Positions 36,168 to 46,229 of a stretch of DNA of 64,000 nucleotides are shown piece by piece. The translations under genes were made by a program, and so were the position numbers. Source of the DNA: Tunturibacter psychrotolerans (GTDB lineage Bacteria > Acidobacteriota > Terriglobia > Terriglobales > Acidobacteriaceae); contig NZ_CP132942.1 of NCBI RefSeq assembly GCF_040359615.1, positions 4,216,001 through 4,280,000 on the forward strand, in the 5' to 3' direction. Each line of letters opens with the position of its first letter. Within the stretch, counting starts at the first letter, position 1. The notes under the pieces were generated by a model. It ran no database searches and was not told the origin of the DNA. It saw only the letters and a list, made by a program, of their open reading frames with translations.

Positions 36168-37760
36168 TTAGGACCAATAGCTCCGGTCTAACGTGCGGTA
36201 CTGAATCGCCTCAGCAATATGCTTCACGGCAATATCCTCTTCGCCCCCCAAGTCTGCTATCGTCCTTGCTACCTTCAAGATACGATCATGTGCCCGGGCA
36301 CTCAGCCCTTGTTGCTGCATCGCTCGCTCCAGTAGCCGTTCGGCATCAGACGATAGTTCGCAATAGGTGCGTATCTGCTGAGTGTTCATTTGGGAGTTTG
36401 CAAAAATCTGGCGGGAAGCTGCCTTTGCGGACCCTTTCGTCCGCTCAGCCGCTTGCCCGAATCGCGTGTGCTGTCGCTCCCTGGCGGCCAAAACCCGTGC
36501 TCGAATCTGCTCCGAACCTTCCGCCGCTGCCCCCCCCCGCAACTCCTTATATTGCACCGCGGGAACCTCTATATGGATATCGATTCGATCAAGCAAAGGC
36601 CCCGAAACCTTCGAGACATAACGCTGGATCATCGGTGGTGTACACATACACTCCCGAGACTTGTCATTGAAATATCCACAGGGACACGGATTCATCGCAG
36701 CCGCCAGCATGAATCTGGCCGGGAAACTCAGGCTCATGGCTGCCCGGGCGATGGTCACATGACCATCTTCCAATGGCTGACGCATCACTTCCAGAACATT
36801 GCGCGGAAATTCTGGCAACTCATCCAAAAACAGTAGCCCATTGTGGGCCAGTGATACTTCGCCTGGCCGTGGCATCATCCCGCCGCCAATCAACCCAGCA
36901 TCTGAGATCGTGTGATGTGGAGAGCGAAATGGTCGATGGGCCACTAGTCCCTGCTCAGAGTCCAGAACGCCCGCGACCGAATGAATCTTCGTTGTTTCGA
37001 GCGCCTCTTCGAATCTGAGCGGCGCCAGAATTGACGGCAGCCGCTTGGCTAACATCGTTTTACCCGAGCCCGGCGGTCCGATCATCAGAATGTTGTGTCC
37101 ACCCGCCGCGGCGACCTCGAGTGCACGCTTCGCCACTTGCTGGCCGCGCACATCTTTGAAGTCGAATGGAAAGTGCTGCATCTCGTTAAGCAAGTCGGTG
37201 GTTTCGACCTTCAGGGGGACCGCAGTAATTCCACCCATCGCGGCTGAATTCAAAAGTTCCCTAACCTCGAGCAGTGACTTCACCGGATAAACATTGACAC
37301 CTTCGACTACCGCCGCCTCGCGTGCATTACTCGCCGGAATAATAAGATTAGAAATTCCCTTCGCCCGCGCAGCCACCGCGATCGGAAGCATCCCTTGCAC
37401 CGCGCGCAGACCGCCATCCAGTCCCAACTCCCCCACAAGCAGATAGTCGCTCAAATCCTTGATGTGCAGTGAACCGTAAGCTCCCAATATTCCGATCGCG
37501 ATCGGCAGATCAAATCCCGACCCCTCTTTCTTCAGGTCTGCGGGAGCCAGGTTAATTGTGATTCGCGTCGGAGGAATTTCGAATCCGGAGTTTTTGATCG
37601 CTGACCTCACCCGGTCACGACTCTCCCGCACCGCAGCATCGGGAAGTCCCACCGTGTGGAACTGCTCCTGATCTAATTTGATTTGCGAGAAGTCAACTTC
37701 GACATCGATGATGTGAGCGTCAATTCCATACACTGCAGCACTGCGAGCCGTGAAAAGCAT
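36168..37760 (-). CDS. comM: ComM/YifB-type AAA+ ATPase (Mg-chelatase-like)
   Basis: A 530-residue protein of the YifB/ComM family. ComM is a hexameric helicase that drives branch migration during natural transformation. The N-terminal domain (about 1-170) is the Lon-protease-like fold; a P-loop [18 protein letters not shown] follows, then [49 protein letters not shown] and the C-terminal Mg-chelatase helices ending LDRSYWS. I chose the ATG at 37760, which gives the family start [15 protein letters not shown]; the frame is open 17 codons further upstream. Together with dprA it supports a transformation pathway in this organism. Confidence 0.93.
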   Translation of the reverse strand: MLFTARSAAVYGIDAHIIDVEVDFSQIKLDQEQFHTVGLPDAAVRESRDRVRSAIKNSGFEIPPTRITINLAPADLKKEGSGFDLPIAIGILGAYGSLHIKDLSDYLLVGELGLDGGLRAVQGMLPIAVAARAKGISNLIIPASNAREAAVVEGVNVYPVKSLLEVRELLNSAAMGGITAVPLKVETTDLLNEMQHFPFDFKDVRGQQVAKRALEVAAAGGHNILMIGPPGSGKTMLAKRLPSILAPLRFEEALETTKIHSVAGVLDSEQGLVAHRPFRSPHHTISDAGLIGGGMMPRPGEVSLAHNGLLFLDELPEFPRNVLEVMRQPLEDGHVTIARAAMSLSFPARFMLAAAMNPCPCGYFNDKSRECMCTPPMIQRYVSKVSGPLLDRIDIHIEVPAVQYKELRGGAAAEGSEQIRARVLAARERQHTRFGQAAERTKGSAKAASRQIFANSQMNTQQIRTYCELSSDAERLLERAMQQQGLSARAHDRILKVARTIADLGGEEDIAVKHIAEAIQYRTLDRSYWS

Positions 37761-37985
37761 TCTTTGAGCCTGTAAATCCTTGTCGCAGAGTATTTTCGCC
37801 GAGTATAGCATTGCAGCCGAGATAAAAGGGGATGCCTACTCAATGAAACCATCGAGCATCGACAGACTGCTGTCGCGCCACTTGGTTCGAGATCAGATCA
37901 TCCGTGACGTCCATGATTCACTCGTTCCGCCTAAACACAGAACCAACATCACTCCCCTTACAATGAATTCAGTCGTGACTACGTC

Positions 37986-39443
37986 GTGAATACCAGTCTC
38001 TTTGAACTCTTCAAAATCGGCATCGGACCGTCTAGCTCTCACACGGTCGGTCCCATGCGAGCGGCTCTTCGATTCTCGCGCCAACTTGAATCTGCTGGAC
38101 TCCTTACACGCACCGCATCGGTCACCGTCGAGCTCTACGGCTCTCTCGCCCTCACGGGCGTCGGCCACGGAACAGATCGAGCTATCCTCCTTGGTCTACT
38201 CGGAGAAGCGCCCGACACCGTTGATCCCGCAACCGTCGAAACTAAAATCGCCACAATCCGCTCCACCGGGTCTCTGCATCTCAACGGCACCCGGGACATT
38301 CCCTTCACCGAAGCCGTGAATCTCCTCTTCCATCGCAACCAGATGTATCCCGATCCGAATGTCATCTCGCATCCTAACGGCATGCACTTCACAGCCTTCG
38401 ATGAGGCCGGTGCATCATTGGCAGGCGAGGTCTTTTATTCCATTGGCGGAGGCTTCATCGTCTCTGACGCGGAGCGAATAGCAGAATCGGCCACCAGCAC
38501 TCGCGTTGTTCCGTATCCCTTCCGCAGTGCAGCCGACCTTCTCGCCACTGCGAAACAGCACAACCTCACGATCGCCGATCTCCTGCTCGCCAACGAGATT
38601 GCTCTGCTAAACGACCCGACGAACTCCATCAACCGTCCCCAGCCAACTCCGGTTTCGGCGCAGTTGGATCACTCGGCAGAACACACGATCCGTGCCAGCA
38701 TCCTCACCCTCTGGAGAACCATGCAGCAATGCACTGAGCACGGCATCGCCACTGAAGGCATCCTGCCCGGCGGACTCAACGTCCGGCGTCGCGCCCATCG
38801 CCTTGCCGAGCGCCTCAACACCATCGGCTCCAAAGACCCTCTCGCACCGATTGATTGGGTCACCGTCTATGCGATGGCCGTCAACGAAGAAAATGCAGCT
38901 GGAGGTAGAGTGGTGACCGCCCCCACCAACGGAGCCGCAGGCGTAATTCCCGCCATCGGCAACTATTACCTACGCTTCATTGAAGGCACCGACGCGGAAA
39001 AAAAAGAAGGCATCCTTCGCTACTTCCTGACCGCGGCTGCTATTGGCATCCTGTACAAGGAAAACGCCAGCATCTCCGGGGCCGAGGTGGGCTGCCAGGG
39101 AGAAGTCGGCGTAGCCTGCAGCATGGCCGCCGGAGGCCTCGTCGCTGCACTCAACGGCACCAACGCTCAGGTTGAACACGCCGCCGAGATCGCGATGGAA
39201 CACAACCTCGGCATGACCTGTGACCCCATCGGAGGCCTCGTCCAGATCCCGTGCATCGAACGCAATGGTATGGGCGCAGTCAAAGCCATCAACGCCTGCC
39301 GAATGGCCATGCACGAGACCGGCGATCACAAACTCTCTCTCGACCAGGTCATTGCCACCATGTACCAGACCGGCCTCGATATGCAGTCCCGCTACAAAGA
39401 AACGTCGCTCGCCGGCCTCGCCCTCAACATCATCGAATGTTGA
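37986..39443 (+). CDS. sdaA: L-serine dehydratase, single-chain [4Fe-4S] type
   Basis: A 485-residue enzyme that deaminates L-serine to pyruvate with an iron-sulfur cluster. The N-terminal SDH-beta domain shows [19 protein letters not shown] and [21 protein letters not shown]. The C-terminal SDH-alpha domain holds the cluster cysteines in [20 protein letters not shown] and [18 protein letters not shown]. Both halves lie on one chain, as in E. coli SdaA (454 residues). The start is GTG at 37986 and no clear ribosome site is seen. Confidence 0.95.
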   Translation: MNTSLFELFKIGIGPSSSHTVGPMRAALRFSRQLESAGLLTRTASVTVELYGSLALTGVGHGTDRAILLGLLGEAPDTVDPATVETKIATIRSTGSLHLNGTRDIPFTEAVNLLFHRNQMYPDPNVISHPNGMHFTAFDEAGASLAGEVFYSIGGGFIVSDAERIAESATSTRVVPYPFRSAADLLATAKQHNLTIADLLLANEIALLNDPTNSINRPQPTPVSAQLDHSAEHTIRASILTLWRTMQQCTEHGIATEGILPGGLNVRRRAHRLAERLNTIGSKDPLAPIDWVTVYAMAVNEENAAGGRVVTAPTNGAAGVIPAIGNYYLRFIEGTDAEKKEGILRYFLTAAAIGILYKENASISGAEVGCQGEVGVACSMAAGGLVAALNGTNAQVEHAAEIAMEHNLGMTCDPIGGLVQIPCIERNGMGAVKAINACRMAMHETGDHKLSLDQVIATMYQTGLDMQSRYKETSLAGLALNIIEC

Positions 39444-39472
39444 CGACGTCTTAGTCGAAAAACACACTCCCA

Positions 39473-40105
39473 TCAAGGGAGGGCCACAGTCTCCTTCGGA
39501 GTCACATTGATCGTCGTTCCCGTGGCGTCCGGGACAAAGTGCATCGTCACTATCGATCGCTTGCCGCACGCTCGCACCGTCCACTTCTCGTCCCACTGTA
39601 CTTTCGGATTACTCGGCTCCCCATTCGGTAAAGATGTCTCAAGAACATCCACCTGGCACATTCCCGCCGCTCCCACGCCCGCACCCGCATACTGAATAGC
39701 GTCGTGCTGCAGCGCGGCACCAGCCGCCGACTCACCCGGAAACAACCCGTACACCGCCGACTTCCCGTTCTGAATCGTCACCGATGCCACATACGATCGC
39801 TTCTCCCCACAAGCAACCCCTTCGGTAATCTCTTTCCAGTGCGCATTCACGATATTGCCGTTTGGGTCGGTTTCAATCGATCCATACACCTTCGGCTGAC
39901 TCGTATTCATATTGATTTCGATCTTCGCGCAATGTGTAGAAAGACTGCTTTCATAATCCTGATACACCCCTAACACCGCGTGCCGATACGAATCACTGCT
40001 GCGAATCGCATCGTATGCTCTTGGCCTGTCCTGCTGCGCAACTATCGGCACGCAAAGGACGCATACAGTCACAGACACGGTCAATGCAGATAGAAATCTA
40101 CCCAC
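39473..40105 (-). CDS. Exported hypothetical protein
   Basis: A 210-residue protein of unknown function. The GTG at 40105 follows GGAGGAG at a five-base distance and opens a signal peptide (FLSALTVSVTVCVLCVPIVA, then a QQD cleavage region). The mature part has four cysteines in STHCAKIEI, GVACGEKRS, GMCQVDVLE and RACGKRS, so two disulfides are plausible in the periplasm. It ends with a hydrophilic beta-like stretch. It is convergent with sdaA. I know no family for it. Confidence 0.7.
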   Translation of the reverse strand: MGRFLSALTVSVTVCVLCVPIVAQQDRPRAYDAIRSSDSYRHAVLGVYQDYESSLSTHCAKIEINMNTSQPKVYGSIETDPNGNIVNAHWKEITEGVACGEKRSYVASVTIQNGKSAVYGLFPGESAAGAALQHDAIQYAGAGVGAAGMCQVDVLETSLPNGEPSNPKVQWDEKWTVRACGKRSIVTMHFVPDATGTTINVTPKETVALP

Positions 40106-40170
40106 CAATTCTCCTCCGGGTTGACCACGAACGGCGGCAATACCAGTTAGATGCAAAATCAGAGACACAC

Positions 40171-40935
40171 TCAACTGCCAAACCGCCCGCAAGCGACCCG
40201 GCAAACGGTCTTCATCTCAACGATTCCATCCACCTGCCACTTTGCAAAAAACGCCCGCAGTGCCTCCTGCATCCCCTCATACTTTGCATGCCCCGGCTCC
40301 GGGGTAACCGACAGCGACTGCGTCTGCCCCAATAATTCCTCCAATGTCAGTTTTTGTTCTCCACGGATCTCTTCCCGAAACAACTCACCGCCCGCAAAGA
40401 ACTCCGTCACCCGACCGCTACTTTCATATCTCTCCTGATTCGCCTCGTAGTCCGTCCCATGCTGCCGTAGCAGATCCTCATAGGCCATCGACATCGGCGA
40501 ATCATCTCGAACTCTACTGTTGCTCGCGATTACCACCCATCCCCCCGGTCGCAGAATCCGCCGAAACTCCTTCGCGGTCTGGGCGACGTCGAACCAGTGA
40601 AACGCTCTTCCCACTGCAACCAAGTCCACCGAGTCTTCTTCGAGGCCGGTATCCTCCGCCGTAGCTTTCTTTACCATCAGTCCCGGCCATGCTGACGCCA
40701 GCCTTTCACAAGCCTCACGCATATCGTCGTTCGGCTCGATGGCAATCACCGCATTCCCATGCTCCAGAAACAACTCCGCCAACATCCCTGTACCTGCGCC
40801 AACATCGGCCACAAGGTGATCGAGTCTCAGCCCGCACCGTGGCACCAGAATCTCGATGACTGCCCCTGGGTAGCGAAGCCGATGTCGTTCGTAGTCTCTA
40901 ACTCGTCCGGTAAACCGCTCGGTATTCTCGCTCAT
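40171..40935 (-). CDS. SAM-dependent class I methyltransferase
   Basis: A 254-residue methyltransferase of the UbiE/BioC-like type 11 group. Motif I is [18 protein letters not shown], followed by [16 protein letters not shown], then the [21 protein letters not shown] segment and [15 protein letters not shown]. The 'AFHWF' variant is found in methyltransferases of small metabolites and quinones. The ATG at 40935 fits the family N-terminus [21 protein letters not shown]. It lies 43 bases downstream of the thiolase on the same strand. The substrate is unknown. Confidence 0.85.
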   Translation of the reverse strand: MSENTERFTGRVRDYERHRLRYPGAVIEILVPRCGLRLDHLVADVGAGTGMLAELFLEHGNAVIAIEPNDDMREACERLASAWPGLMVKKATAEDTGLEEDSVDLVAVGRAFHWFDVAQTAKEFRRILRPGGWVVIASNSRVRDDSPMSMAYEDLLRQHGTDYEANQERYESSGRVTEFFAGGELFREEIRGEQKLTLEELLGQTQSLSVTPEPGHAKYEGMQEALRAFFAKWQVDGIVEMKTVCRVACGRFGS

Positions 40936-40978
40936 ACACACGTTGGATGCACGCACGCCTGAAACGCTCACCAGTGCC

Positions 40979-42157
40979 CTACCGTTCCACCGCCAACGCC
41001 ACCGAGTTCCCTCCACCCAGACAAAGCGCCGCAACGCCTTTCTTCACATCCCGCCGCATCATCTCGTGGATCAGCGTCACCAGCACCCGCGCCCCACTAG
41101 CCCCAATCGGGTGCCCAATCGCCACCGCACCACCATTAACATTCACCCTCGAACCATCGAGTCCCAGTTCTTTCATGACTCCCAACGCCTGCACGCTGAA
41201 CGCCTCATTCAACTCATACAGGTCCACGTCACCCTTCTCCCATCCTGCACGCTTCAACACCAGCTGCACCCCGGTCACCGGAGCGAGCATCACCCATTTC
41301 GGCGCCACGCCACTGGTAGCCTGCGCCTTGATCCTCACCATCGGCTTCAAGCCCAGTTCCTTCGCCCGCTCCGCCGACATCACCACCACCGCCGCAGCCG
41401 CATCGTTTACTCCTGGTGCATTTCCTGCGGTCACCGTCCCATCCTTCTTAAACGCCGGCTTCAAGCCAGCAAGCGCCTCCATCGACGCATCCTCCCGCAC
41501 ACTCTCATCCCGTGAAACCACGGTGACTGCACCCTTCTTCCCATGAACATTCACCGGCACCACCTCCGCGTCGAACCGTCCCTCCTTCCACGCAGCGCTT
41601 GCCTTACGGTGCGAGGCCAGCGCATAAGCGTCCTGCTCCTCGCGCGTAATCGAATGCTTCTCAGCGACGTTTTCTCCCGTGATCCCCATATGGTAGCCCT
41701 CACACGCGCACCACAACCCATCCTTCACCATCGAGTCCACCACGACTGAGTCCCCCATCCGGAATCCTCTACGTCCTTGCGGCAGAAGATATGGCGCGTT
41801 TGACATCGACTCCATCCCGCCCGCCACCACGATCTCCGCATCGCCCGCCATGATGGCCTGCGCTGCGAGCGCAACCGCCTTCAGGCCCGACCCGCACACC
41901 ATATTGATGGTCATCGCCGAAACCGTGTCCGGCAGTCCGCCGTTCAACGCCGCTTGCCGCGCCGGGTTCTGTCCCAACCCCGCCGGCAGAACGCAACCCA
42001 TCAGACACTCATCCACGCTCGAAGCATCGATTCCGGCCCGTTTTACAGCCTCGCGAACCGCAACCGCGCCAAGCTCTACCGCTGTCATCTCTGCAAACGC
42101 CCCTTGAAACTTACCCACCGGCGTCCGCACCGCAGTAACAATCACAACTTCCTTCAT
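40979..42157 (-). CDS. Acetyl-CoA acetyltransferase (thiolase)
   Basis: A 392-residue thiolase. The nucleophilic Cys is in [15 protein letters not shown] (near residue 88), the second His in [17 protein letters not shown] and the second Cys in [17 protein letters not shown]. The N-terminus [20 protein letters not shown] is typical of biosynthetic acetoacetyl-CoA thiolases (PhaA/AtoB type). It stands apart from other beta-oxidation or polyhydroxybutyrate genes, so the direction of the reaction in the cell is unclear. A methyltransferase gene follows on the same strand. Confidence 0.92.
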   Translation of the reverse strand: MKEVVIVTAVRTPVGKFQGAFAEMTAVELGAVAVREAVKRAGIDASSVDECLMGCVLPAGLGQNPARQAALNGGLPDTVSAMTINMVCGSGLKAVALAAQAIMAGDAEIVVAGGMESMSNAPYLLPQGRRGFRMGDSVVVDSMVKDGLWCACEGYHMGITGENVAEKHSITREEQDAYALASHRKASAAWKEGRFDAEVVPVNVHGKKGAVTVVSRDESVREDASMEALAGLKPAFKKDGTVTAGNAPGVNDAAAAVVVMSAERAKELGLKPMVRIKAQATSGVAPKWVMLAPVTGVQLVLKRAGWEKGDVDLYELNEAFSVQALGVMKELGLDGSRVNVNGGAVAIGHPIGASGARVLVTLIHEMMRRDVKKGVAALCLGGGNSVALAVER

Positions 42158-42559
42158 CGAGCGAATACCTCGATCAAACTCTACTCCATCGTCTCCCCTT
42201 CACACTAGGCGAACGCCTTTACCGACATCGTTGAATCTTCAACAGCTGATACGTTTCGCATTCACCATTTTTTCTTGACGCGTCTCTTCTGCCCATCCAG
42301 AGACATTGAATAAAAGAAGATCCATCGCTCGTAGATTATCCCCCTCAAACACGTCAGCCTTTTACCGCAAAGAGTTTTTATTACCTAGGCGATTGTCAGG
42401 ACGCTGATCACACAAAGGTCGTAGTCAATCTCACGCTGAACACTTTTTTGCGATGGATCATCACTCCCTCGAACTCCAAAACGATCACCTCGACAATGAA
42501 ACAGCGTCTCTCGGCGCTTCTCCACGCAAAAAAGAATTTGCCTTCATTGCATTTTTTGC
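42158..42559. other. Gene-free AT-rich spacer
   Basis: About 400 bases between the divergent thiolase and the minigene promoter. The composition is clearly more AT-rich than the rest of the window, with several T-runs. No ORF with coding character or tRNA was found. Confidence 0.5.
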
Positions 42560-42588
42560 TTGACAGTTAAATTTCGTAAATCTATACC
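42560..42588 (+). promoter_or_regulatory. Strong sigma-70-type promoter of the Lys/Ala minigene
   Basis: TTGACA at 42560-42565, a 17-base spacer and TATACC at 42583-42588 form a near-consensus promoter. The predicted transcript starts near 42595, exactly at a short stem (AGCTG/CAGCT, 42595-42609) that would cap the 5' end of the RNA. Confidence 0.75.
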
Positions 42589-42650
42589 TTCGTTAGCTGC
42601 AATGCAGCTAGTTGTAGAGTCAATGTCTAATCACTAGGGAGAATAGGCAC

Positions 42651-42719
42651 ATGGCAACGAAGAAAGCCGCAAAAAAAGCACCAGCGAAGAAGGCAGCAAA
42701 AAAGGCAACCAAAAAGTAA
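42651..42719 (+). CDS. 22-residue Lys/Ala-rich histone-H1-like mini-protein
   Basis: The ORF is 22 residues: 10 Lys, 8 Ala, 2 Thr, 1 Pro and the Met, arranged as KKAAKKAPAKKAAKKATKK. It has an AGGGAG ribosome site nine bases before the ATG, a strong promoter in front and a strong terminator 17 bases after the stop. The repeat resembles the tails of bacterial histone-H1-like DNA-binding proteins (AAKKAPAKK), but it lacks any folded domain. It may bind DNA, RNA or ribosomes; this is only inferred from charge. The well-formed transcription unit is the main reason to treat it as a gene. Confidence 0.65.
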   Translation: MATKKAAKKAPAKKAAKKATKK

Positions 42720-42735
42720 TCCAACCAAGGCAAAC

Positions 42736-42768
42736 AGAAAGGGGGACGCGATAAGCGTCCCCCTTTCT
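42736..42768 (+). terminator. Strong hairpin terminator of the minigene
   Basis: A perfect 14-bp inverted repeat, AGAAAGGGGGACGC at 42736-42749 and GCGTCCCCCTTTCT at 42755-42768, with a five-base loop. It closes a transcript of about 175 nt and also lies beyond the end of the convergent coiled-coil gene. Confidence 0.85.
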
Positions 42769-42788
42769 GCATCTGAAATAACCCGTCG

Positions 42789-43619
42789 CTATTGGGTCGC
42801 TGTCGCCCGCGTCGTCGCATTCTTCGGCGTCGACAGATAACCCGACACCTTGTTCTTATCGATCACATTGACCACCAGTTCATACAGCACGGGATCCTTG
42901 CCGTTATAAAACTGAACCGGCTCATCCAATCCCTTATCCTTCTTCTCGATCGTGCGGTCGTCCGAGCTCACTTCCAAGGTGTAGCGCGAATGCTTCTCGT
43001 CCGCCTTCTTCAACTGCAGCTTGATCGTCGACAAAAGCGTTGGCTTGGCTCCCTTCTGCAACGTGAACTCCAGGTAGTTCCGGTCTCCCTTGTGCTTCAG
43101 GATCTCCAGTTCGTCATGGTTCGTCGCAATCAAACCGCTCATCACACCCGCATCCCCGACCACCCGATTCAACTGGGTCTTGGTAGCCTCGAGGTCAGAC
43201 TTCGTCGTTGCAACGTCGGTCTTCACGCCGCCTACGTCCGTCTTTACGCTAGCAACATCGGTCGACACTGCCCCAATCTGCTTGGAGTTTTTCGCCGCCT
43301 CCTCTTCAAGCTTCGCAGTCGCAATCTTCTGCTGGGCAATGATGCTTTGTGTCCGCAATTCAATCTGCTTCTGGGCCACCCCCACGCTCTGGCCCAGAGT
43401 CTCGCTGGTCGCCCGCAGCCGTGCGTTAGTTGCCTCCAGCTTCTCCGTCAGTTCCGCATTTTTCTGATCAGCTGCCACGATCTTCTGTTCAGCGGCGGCA
43501 AGATGATTTTGCAGACCATAGCACCACACCAGACCACCCAGTGCAGCAAGCAACGCGGCCGCTACCACTCCAAGCAGTGCTCCCGAGACCGACCTCTGTT
43601 CCACGTACTCTTCGCTCAT
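42789..43619 (-). CDS. Coiled-coil membrane-anchored protein of unknown function
   Basis: A 276-residue protein. The N-terminus has one membrane helix (LLGVVAAALLAALGGLVWCYG, about residues 15-35), followed by a long coiled coil (about 38-165) with heptad-like repeats such as TDVASVKTDVGGVKTDVATTKSD. The C-terminal 110 residues form a beta-like domain (EFTLQKGAKPTLLSTIKLQL) of unknown type. Most of it should lie in the periplasm. The ATG at 43619 has GGAGAG in front. No family assigned; a scaffold or envelope-spanning role would be a guess. Confidence 0.75.
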   Translation of the reverse strand: MSEEYVEQRSVSGALLGVVAAALLAALGGLVWCYGLQNHLAAAEQKIVAADQKNAELTEKLEATNARLRATSETLGQSVGVAQKQIELRTQSIIAQQKIATAKLEEEAAKNSKQIGAVSTDVASVKTDVGGVKTDVATTKSDLEATKTQLNRVVGDAGVMSGLIATNHDELEILKHKGDRNYLEFTLQKGAKPTLLSTIKLQLKKADEKHSRYTLEVSSDDRTIEKKDKGLDEPVQFYNGKDPVLYELVVNVIDKNKVSGYLSTPKNATTRATATQ

Positions 43620-43743
43620 CACTCTCTCCTAATGCTTCTCTTCATTTGACCCATCGCGAGCCCAAACGTCACAAACCGATCAGTCGCGTAAAACAGACAC
43701 ATCCAAACTATAACCTCTCCCTTAAGCGAACTAAACTAATTCC

Positions 43744-44826
43744 ATGCATCACCCCGACCTCTGCATCGCTGGAGCCGGCATCATCGGACTCTCCCTCGCC
43801 CTTGAACTCCACCACCGCGGCTACCGCGTCACAGTATTTGACCAAGGCGATCCACTCGCCGAATCCTCCTCTGCGGCCGCAGGCATGCTGGCTGCCTACG
43901 ATCCCGACAACCCATCCCAACTCCTGCCTCTGGCGACCCTCAGCCTGTCGCTCTATCCTAACTACCTCGACCGTATCCACTCTCTCTCCGGAATCCGCGT
44001 TCCCTTCCAGACTCACACGACCCTGCAGTCCGTTCCCACCCGCACCGCTGCTACAAGCTCCGAACTCACCGCCAAAGATCTCTCCCATCTGTTTCCCGCG
44101 CTCGTGCCCAGAAAGCACCGATTTATCCTCCTCGACGAGCACAGCCTCGACCCCCGCCAACTCGCCTCAGCGCTTCTTGCCGCCATCCATGCCACCACCA
44201 TCGACCTCCAACCGCACACTCCGATCCTCTCTACTCGCCCCGTCGGCAACGCAGTCGAGATCACAACCCCCATCGGCACCATGCAAACAGCACAGTTCGT
44301 CAATTGCGCCGGAGCCTGGGCGGCTGCCTCCTCGCACCAGCCCGGCATCCCGGTCACACCAAAGAAAGGACAGATGTTTTCAGTCGTCCTTCCTCCTTCT
44401 CTCCCGATGCACTTCGTCGTCCGCACACCGGACATCTATGTCGTCCCTCGCACCACCGGCCCCTCCGCCGGCCGCGCCATCGTCGGCGCCACCGTCGAAG
44501 ACATCGGCTTTGACAAGATCGTCCACCCATCCGACATCGACCATCTCCGCTCACTCGCAATCACTCTTCTTCCCATCCTCGCCAGCACTCAACAACTTGA
44601 AGCCTGGTGCGGCCTTCGCCCCGCGACCGCGGATGGTCTTCCCATCCTCGGCACTCTCCCGGGTCGGCCGAATCATTTCATTGCCACCGGCCACTATCGA
44701 AATGGAATTCTCCTGGCCCCGGCCACAGCTAAAGTTATGGCGCAACTTATCCTCGGTGAAACCTCCGCCACCGAACTGACTTCCTTCTCTCCAAACCGGT
44801 TCTTATCAGAGCTCCCATCACCGTAG
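43744..44826 (+). CDS. thiO: FAD-dependent amino-acid oxidase, glycine oxidase ThiO-like
   Basis: A 360-residue flavoprotein of the DAO/GlyOx family. The FAD-binding motif LCIAGAGIIGLSLALELHHRG opens the protein (its first 20 residues are typical), followed by ESSSAAAGMLAAYDPDNP, the central FVNCAGAWAA, VTPKKGQMFSV and the C-terminal GLRPATADGLPILG and GHYRNGILLAPATA. ThiO makes iminoglycine for the thiazole of thiamine. No thiamine genes are adjacent, so an alternative amine substrate is possible. Confidence 0.85.
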   Translation: MHHPDLCIAGAGIIGLSLALELHHRGYRVTVFDQGDPLAESSSAAAGMLAAYDPDNPSQLLPLATLSLSLYPNYLDRIHSLSGIRVPFQTHTTLQSVPTRTAATSSELTAKDLSHLFPALVPRKHRFILLDEHSLDPRQLASALLAAIHATTIDLQPHTPILSTRPVGNAVEITTPIGTMQTAQFVNCAGAWAAASSHQPGIPVTPKKGQMFSVVLPPSLPMHFVVRTPDIYVVPRTTGPSAGRAIVGATVEDIGFDKIVHPSDIDHLRSLAITLLPILASTQQLEAWCGLRPATADGLPILGTLPGRPNHFIATGHYRNGILLAPATAKVMAQLILGETSATELTSFSPNRFLSELPSP

Positions 44827-44942
44827 TCGCACAACAGCACCGATATTCGGCCAATCGTTCGTGACAACCGTTTCTCCGCTGCGCTATAACCAGATGTACT
44901 TAGTTTGGTCAAACATCGAATTCGCTACTGGAGAAGCACCTT

Positions 44943-46076
44943 ATGTCTACCGCTGTCGCACCAAAGGGCCTGGAAGGCATCGTCGCCACCACGTCCTCCA
45001 TCTGCTGGATCGACGGCGACGCCGGCGTCCTCTCCTATCGCGGCATCGATATCCACGAACTCGCACAGAGATCCACCTTCGAGGAGTGCACCTACCTCCT
45101 GTGGTTCGGCAAACTCCCCACCGCCACCGAGCTTGCTGAATTCACCAGGCATCTCTCCGCCGCACGCGAACTCAATTCAAAGGTTGTTGACCTCCTCCGC
45201 AGCGTTCCCGCCGACGCCACACCCATGCAGGTCCTCCGCACCGCCGTCTCTCTTCTCAGCATCTACGACGCTGACGAGGCAGACTGCAGCCACGACGCCA
45301 ACGTCCGCAAATCCTACCGGCTTACCGCCCAGATCCCGATGATCGTCGCCATCTTCGACCGCATCCGCAAGGGTAAATCCATCGTCGAGGCCGACAAATC
45401 TCTCTCCCACGCCGCCAACTTCCTCTGGATGCTCAACGGCGAAGAGCCTTCCGAAACCGCTACACGCGCCTTCGACATTGCACTCATCCTCCATGCCGAC
45501 CATGAGCTGAACGCCAGCACCTTCGCCGCACGCGTCATCGCAGCTACGCTCGCTGACATCCACTCCGCCATCACCGGTGCCATCGGCGCCCTCAAAGGCC
45601 CGCTTCACGGTGGAGCCAACGAGGCCACCATGCGTCTCCTCTATGCCATCGACAAAGCCGGTGCCGACCCCGTCGAGTACGTCAAACAAATGTTCGCAGA
45701 CAAAAAGAAGATCTCCGGCTTCGGCCACCGCGTCTACCACACTGAAGATCCACGTGCCACTCACCTCCGCCGCATGTCCGAAGAACTGGGCAAGGTCGCA
45801 GGAAACACCAAATGGTTTGACTTGTCTCGCAAGATCGAGCTCTTTGTGAAACAGGAAAAGAAACTCAACGCTAACGTCGACTTCTACTCCGCCTCAACCT
45901 ATACCACGCTCGGTATCGACATCGATCTCTTTACCCCCATCTTCGCCGTCAGCCGCATCTCCGGATGGGCAGCCCACGTCATCGAACAACACGACGACAA
46001 CCGCCTCATACGCCCGCGAGCAGACTACACCGGGCCCTCCTACCCTGCGACTTACACACCCATCGAAAAGCGATAA
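44943..46076 (+). CDS. gltA: Citrate synthase
   Basis: A 377-residue type I-like (bacterial dimeric) citrate synthase that condenses acetyl-CoA and oxaloacetate. Catalytic residues lie in ALKGPLHGGANEATM (His), KISGFGHRVYHTEDPR (His) and NANVDFYSASTYTTLGI (Asp). The start region GLEGIVATTSSICWIDGD matches the shorter family of Gram-positive, archaeal and acidobacterial enzymes; 2-methylcitrate synthase is the alternative. The ATG is preceded by GGAGAAG. It ends before a strong bidirectional terminator. Confidence 0.93.
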   Translation: MSTAVAPKGLEGIVATTSSICWIDGDAGVLSYRGIDIHELAQRSTFEECTYLLWFGKLPTATELAEFTRHLSAARELNSKVVDLLRSVPADATPMQVLRTAVSLLSIYDADEADCSHDANVRKSYRLTAQIPMIVAIFDRIRKGKSIVEADKSLSHAANFLWMLNGEEPSETATRAFDIALILHADHELNASTFAARVIAATLADIHSAITGAIGALKGPLHGGANEATMRLLYAIDKAGADPVEYVKQMFADKKKISGFGHRVYHTEDPRATHLRRMSEELGKVAGNTKWFDLSRKIELFVKQEKKLNANVDFYSASTYTTLGIDIDLFTPIFAVSRISGWAAHVIEQHDDNRLIRPRADYTGPSYPATYTPIEKR

Positions 46077-46181
46077 CCCACCCGGTGCTACAGCTGGAAA
46101 ACCTCCAACCGTATCTTTGCTGAGAGGCCCGCAGTGCATTGCGAATCGCGAACCGAATGAATCTGAATCTTCGTCAAACGC

Positions 46182-46213
46182 AAAAAAGGCAGCCCACATG
46201 GGCTGCCTTTTTT
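46182..46213. terminator. Bidirectional terminator between citrate synthase and the TPR-like gene
   Basis: A perfect 15-bp inverted repeat (46182-46196 with 46199-46213) that runs from an A6 tract through GGCAGCCCA and back to T6. It is a textbook terminator in both directions and serves both convergent genes. Confidence 0.88.
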
Positions 46214-46229
46214 GTGAATCTACAGCAGT

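Noticed and set aside
43430..44779. Plus-strand ORF of 449 codons overlapping thiO and the coiled-coil gene
   Set aside because: Its translation is almost only Ser, Pro, Thr and Arg, the usual look of a frame-shifted shadow of a GC-rich gene; thiO in the neighbouring frame has clear flavoprotein motifs.
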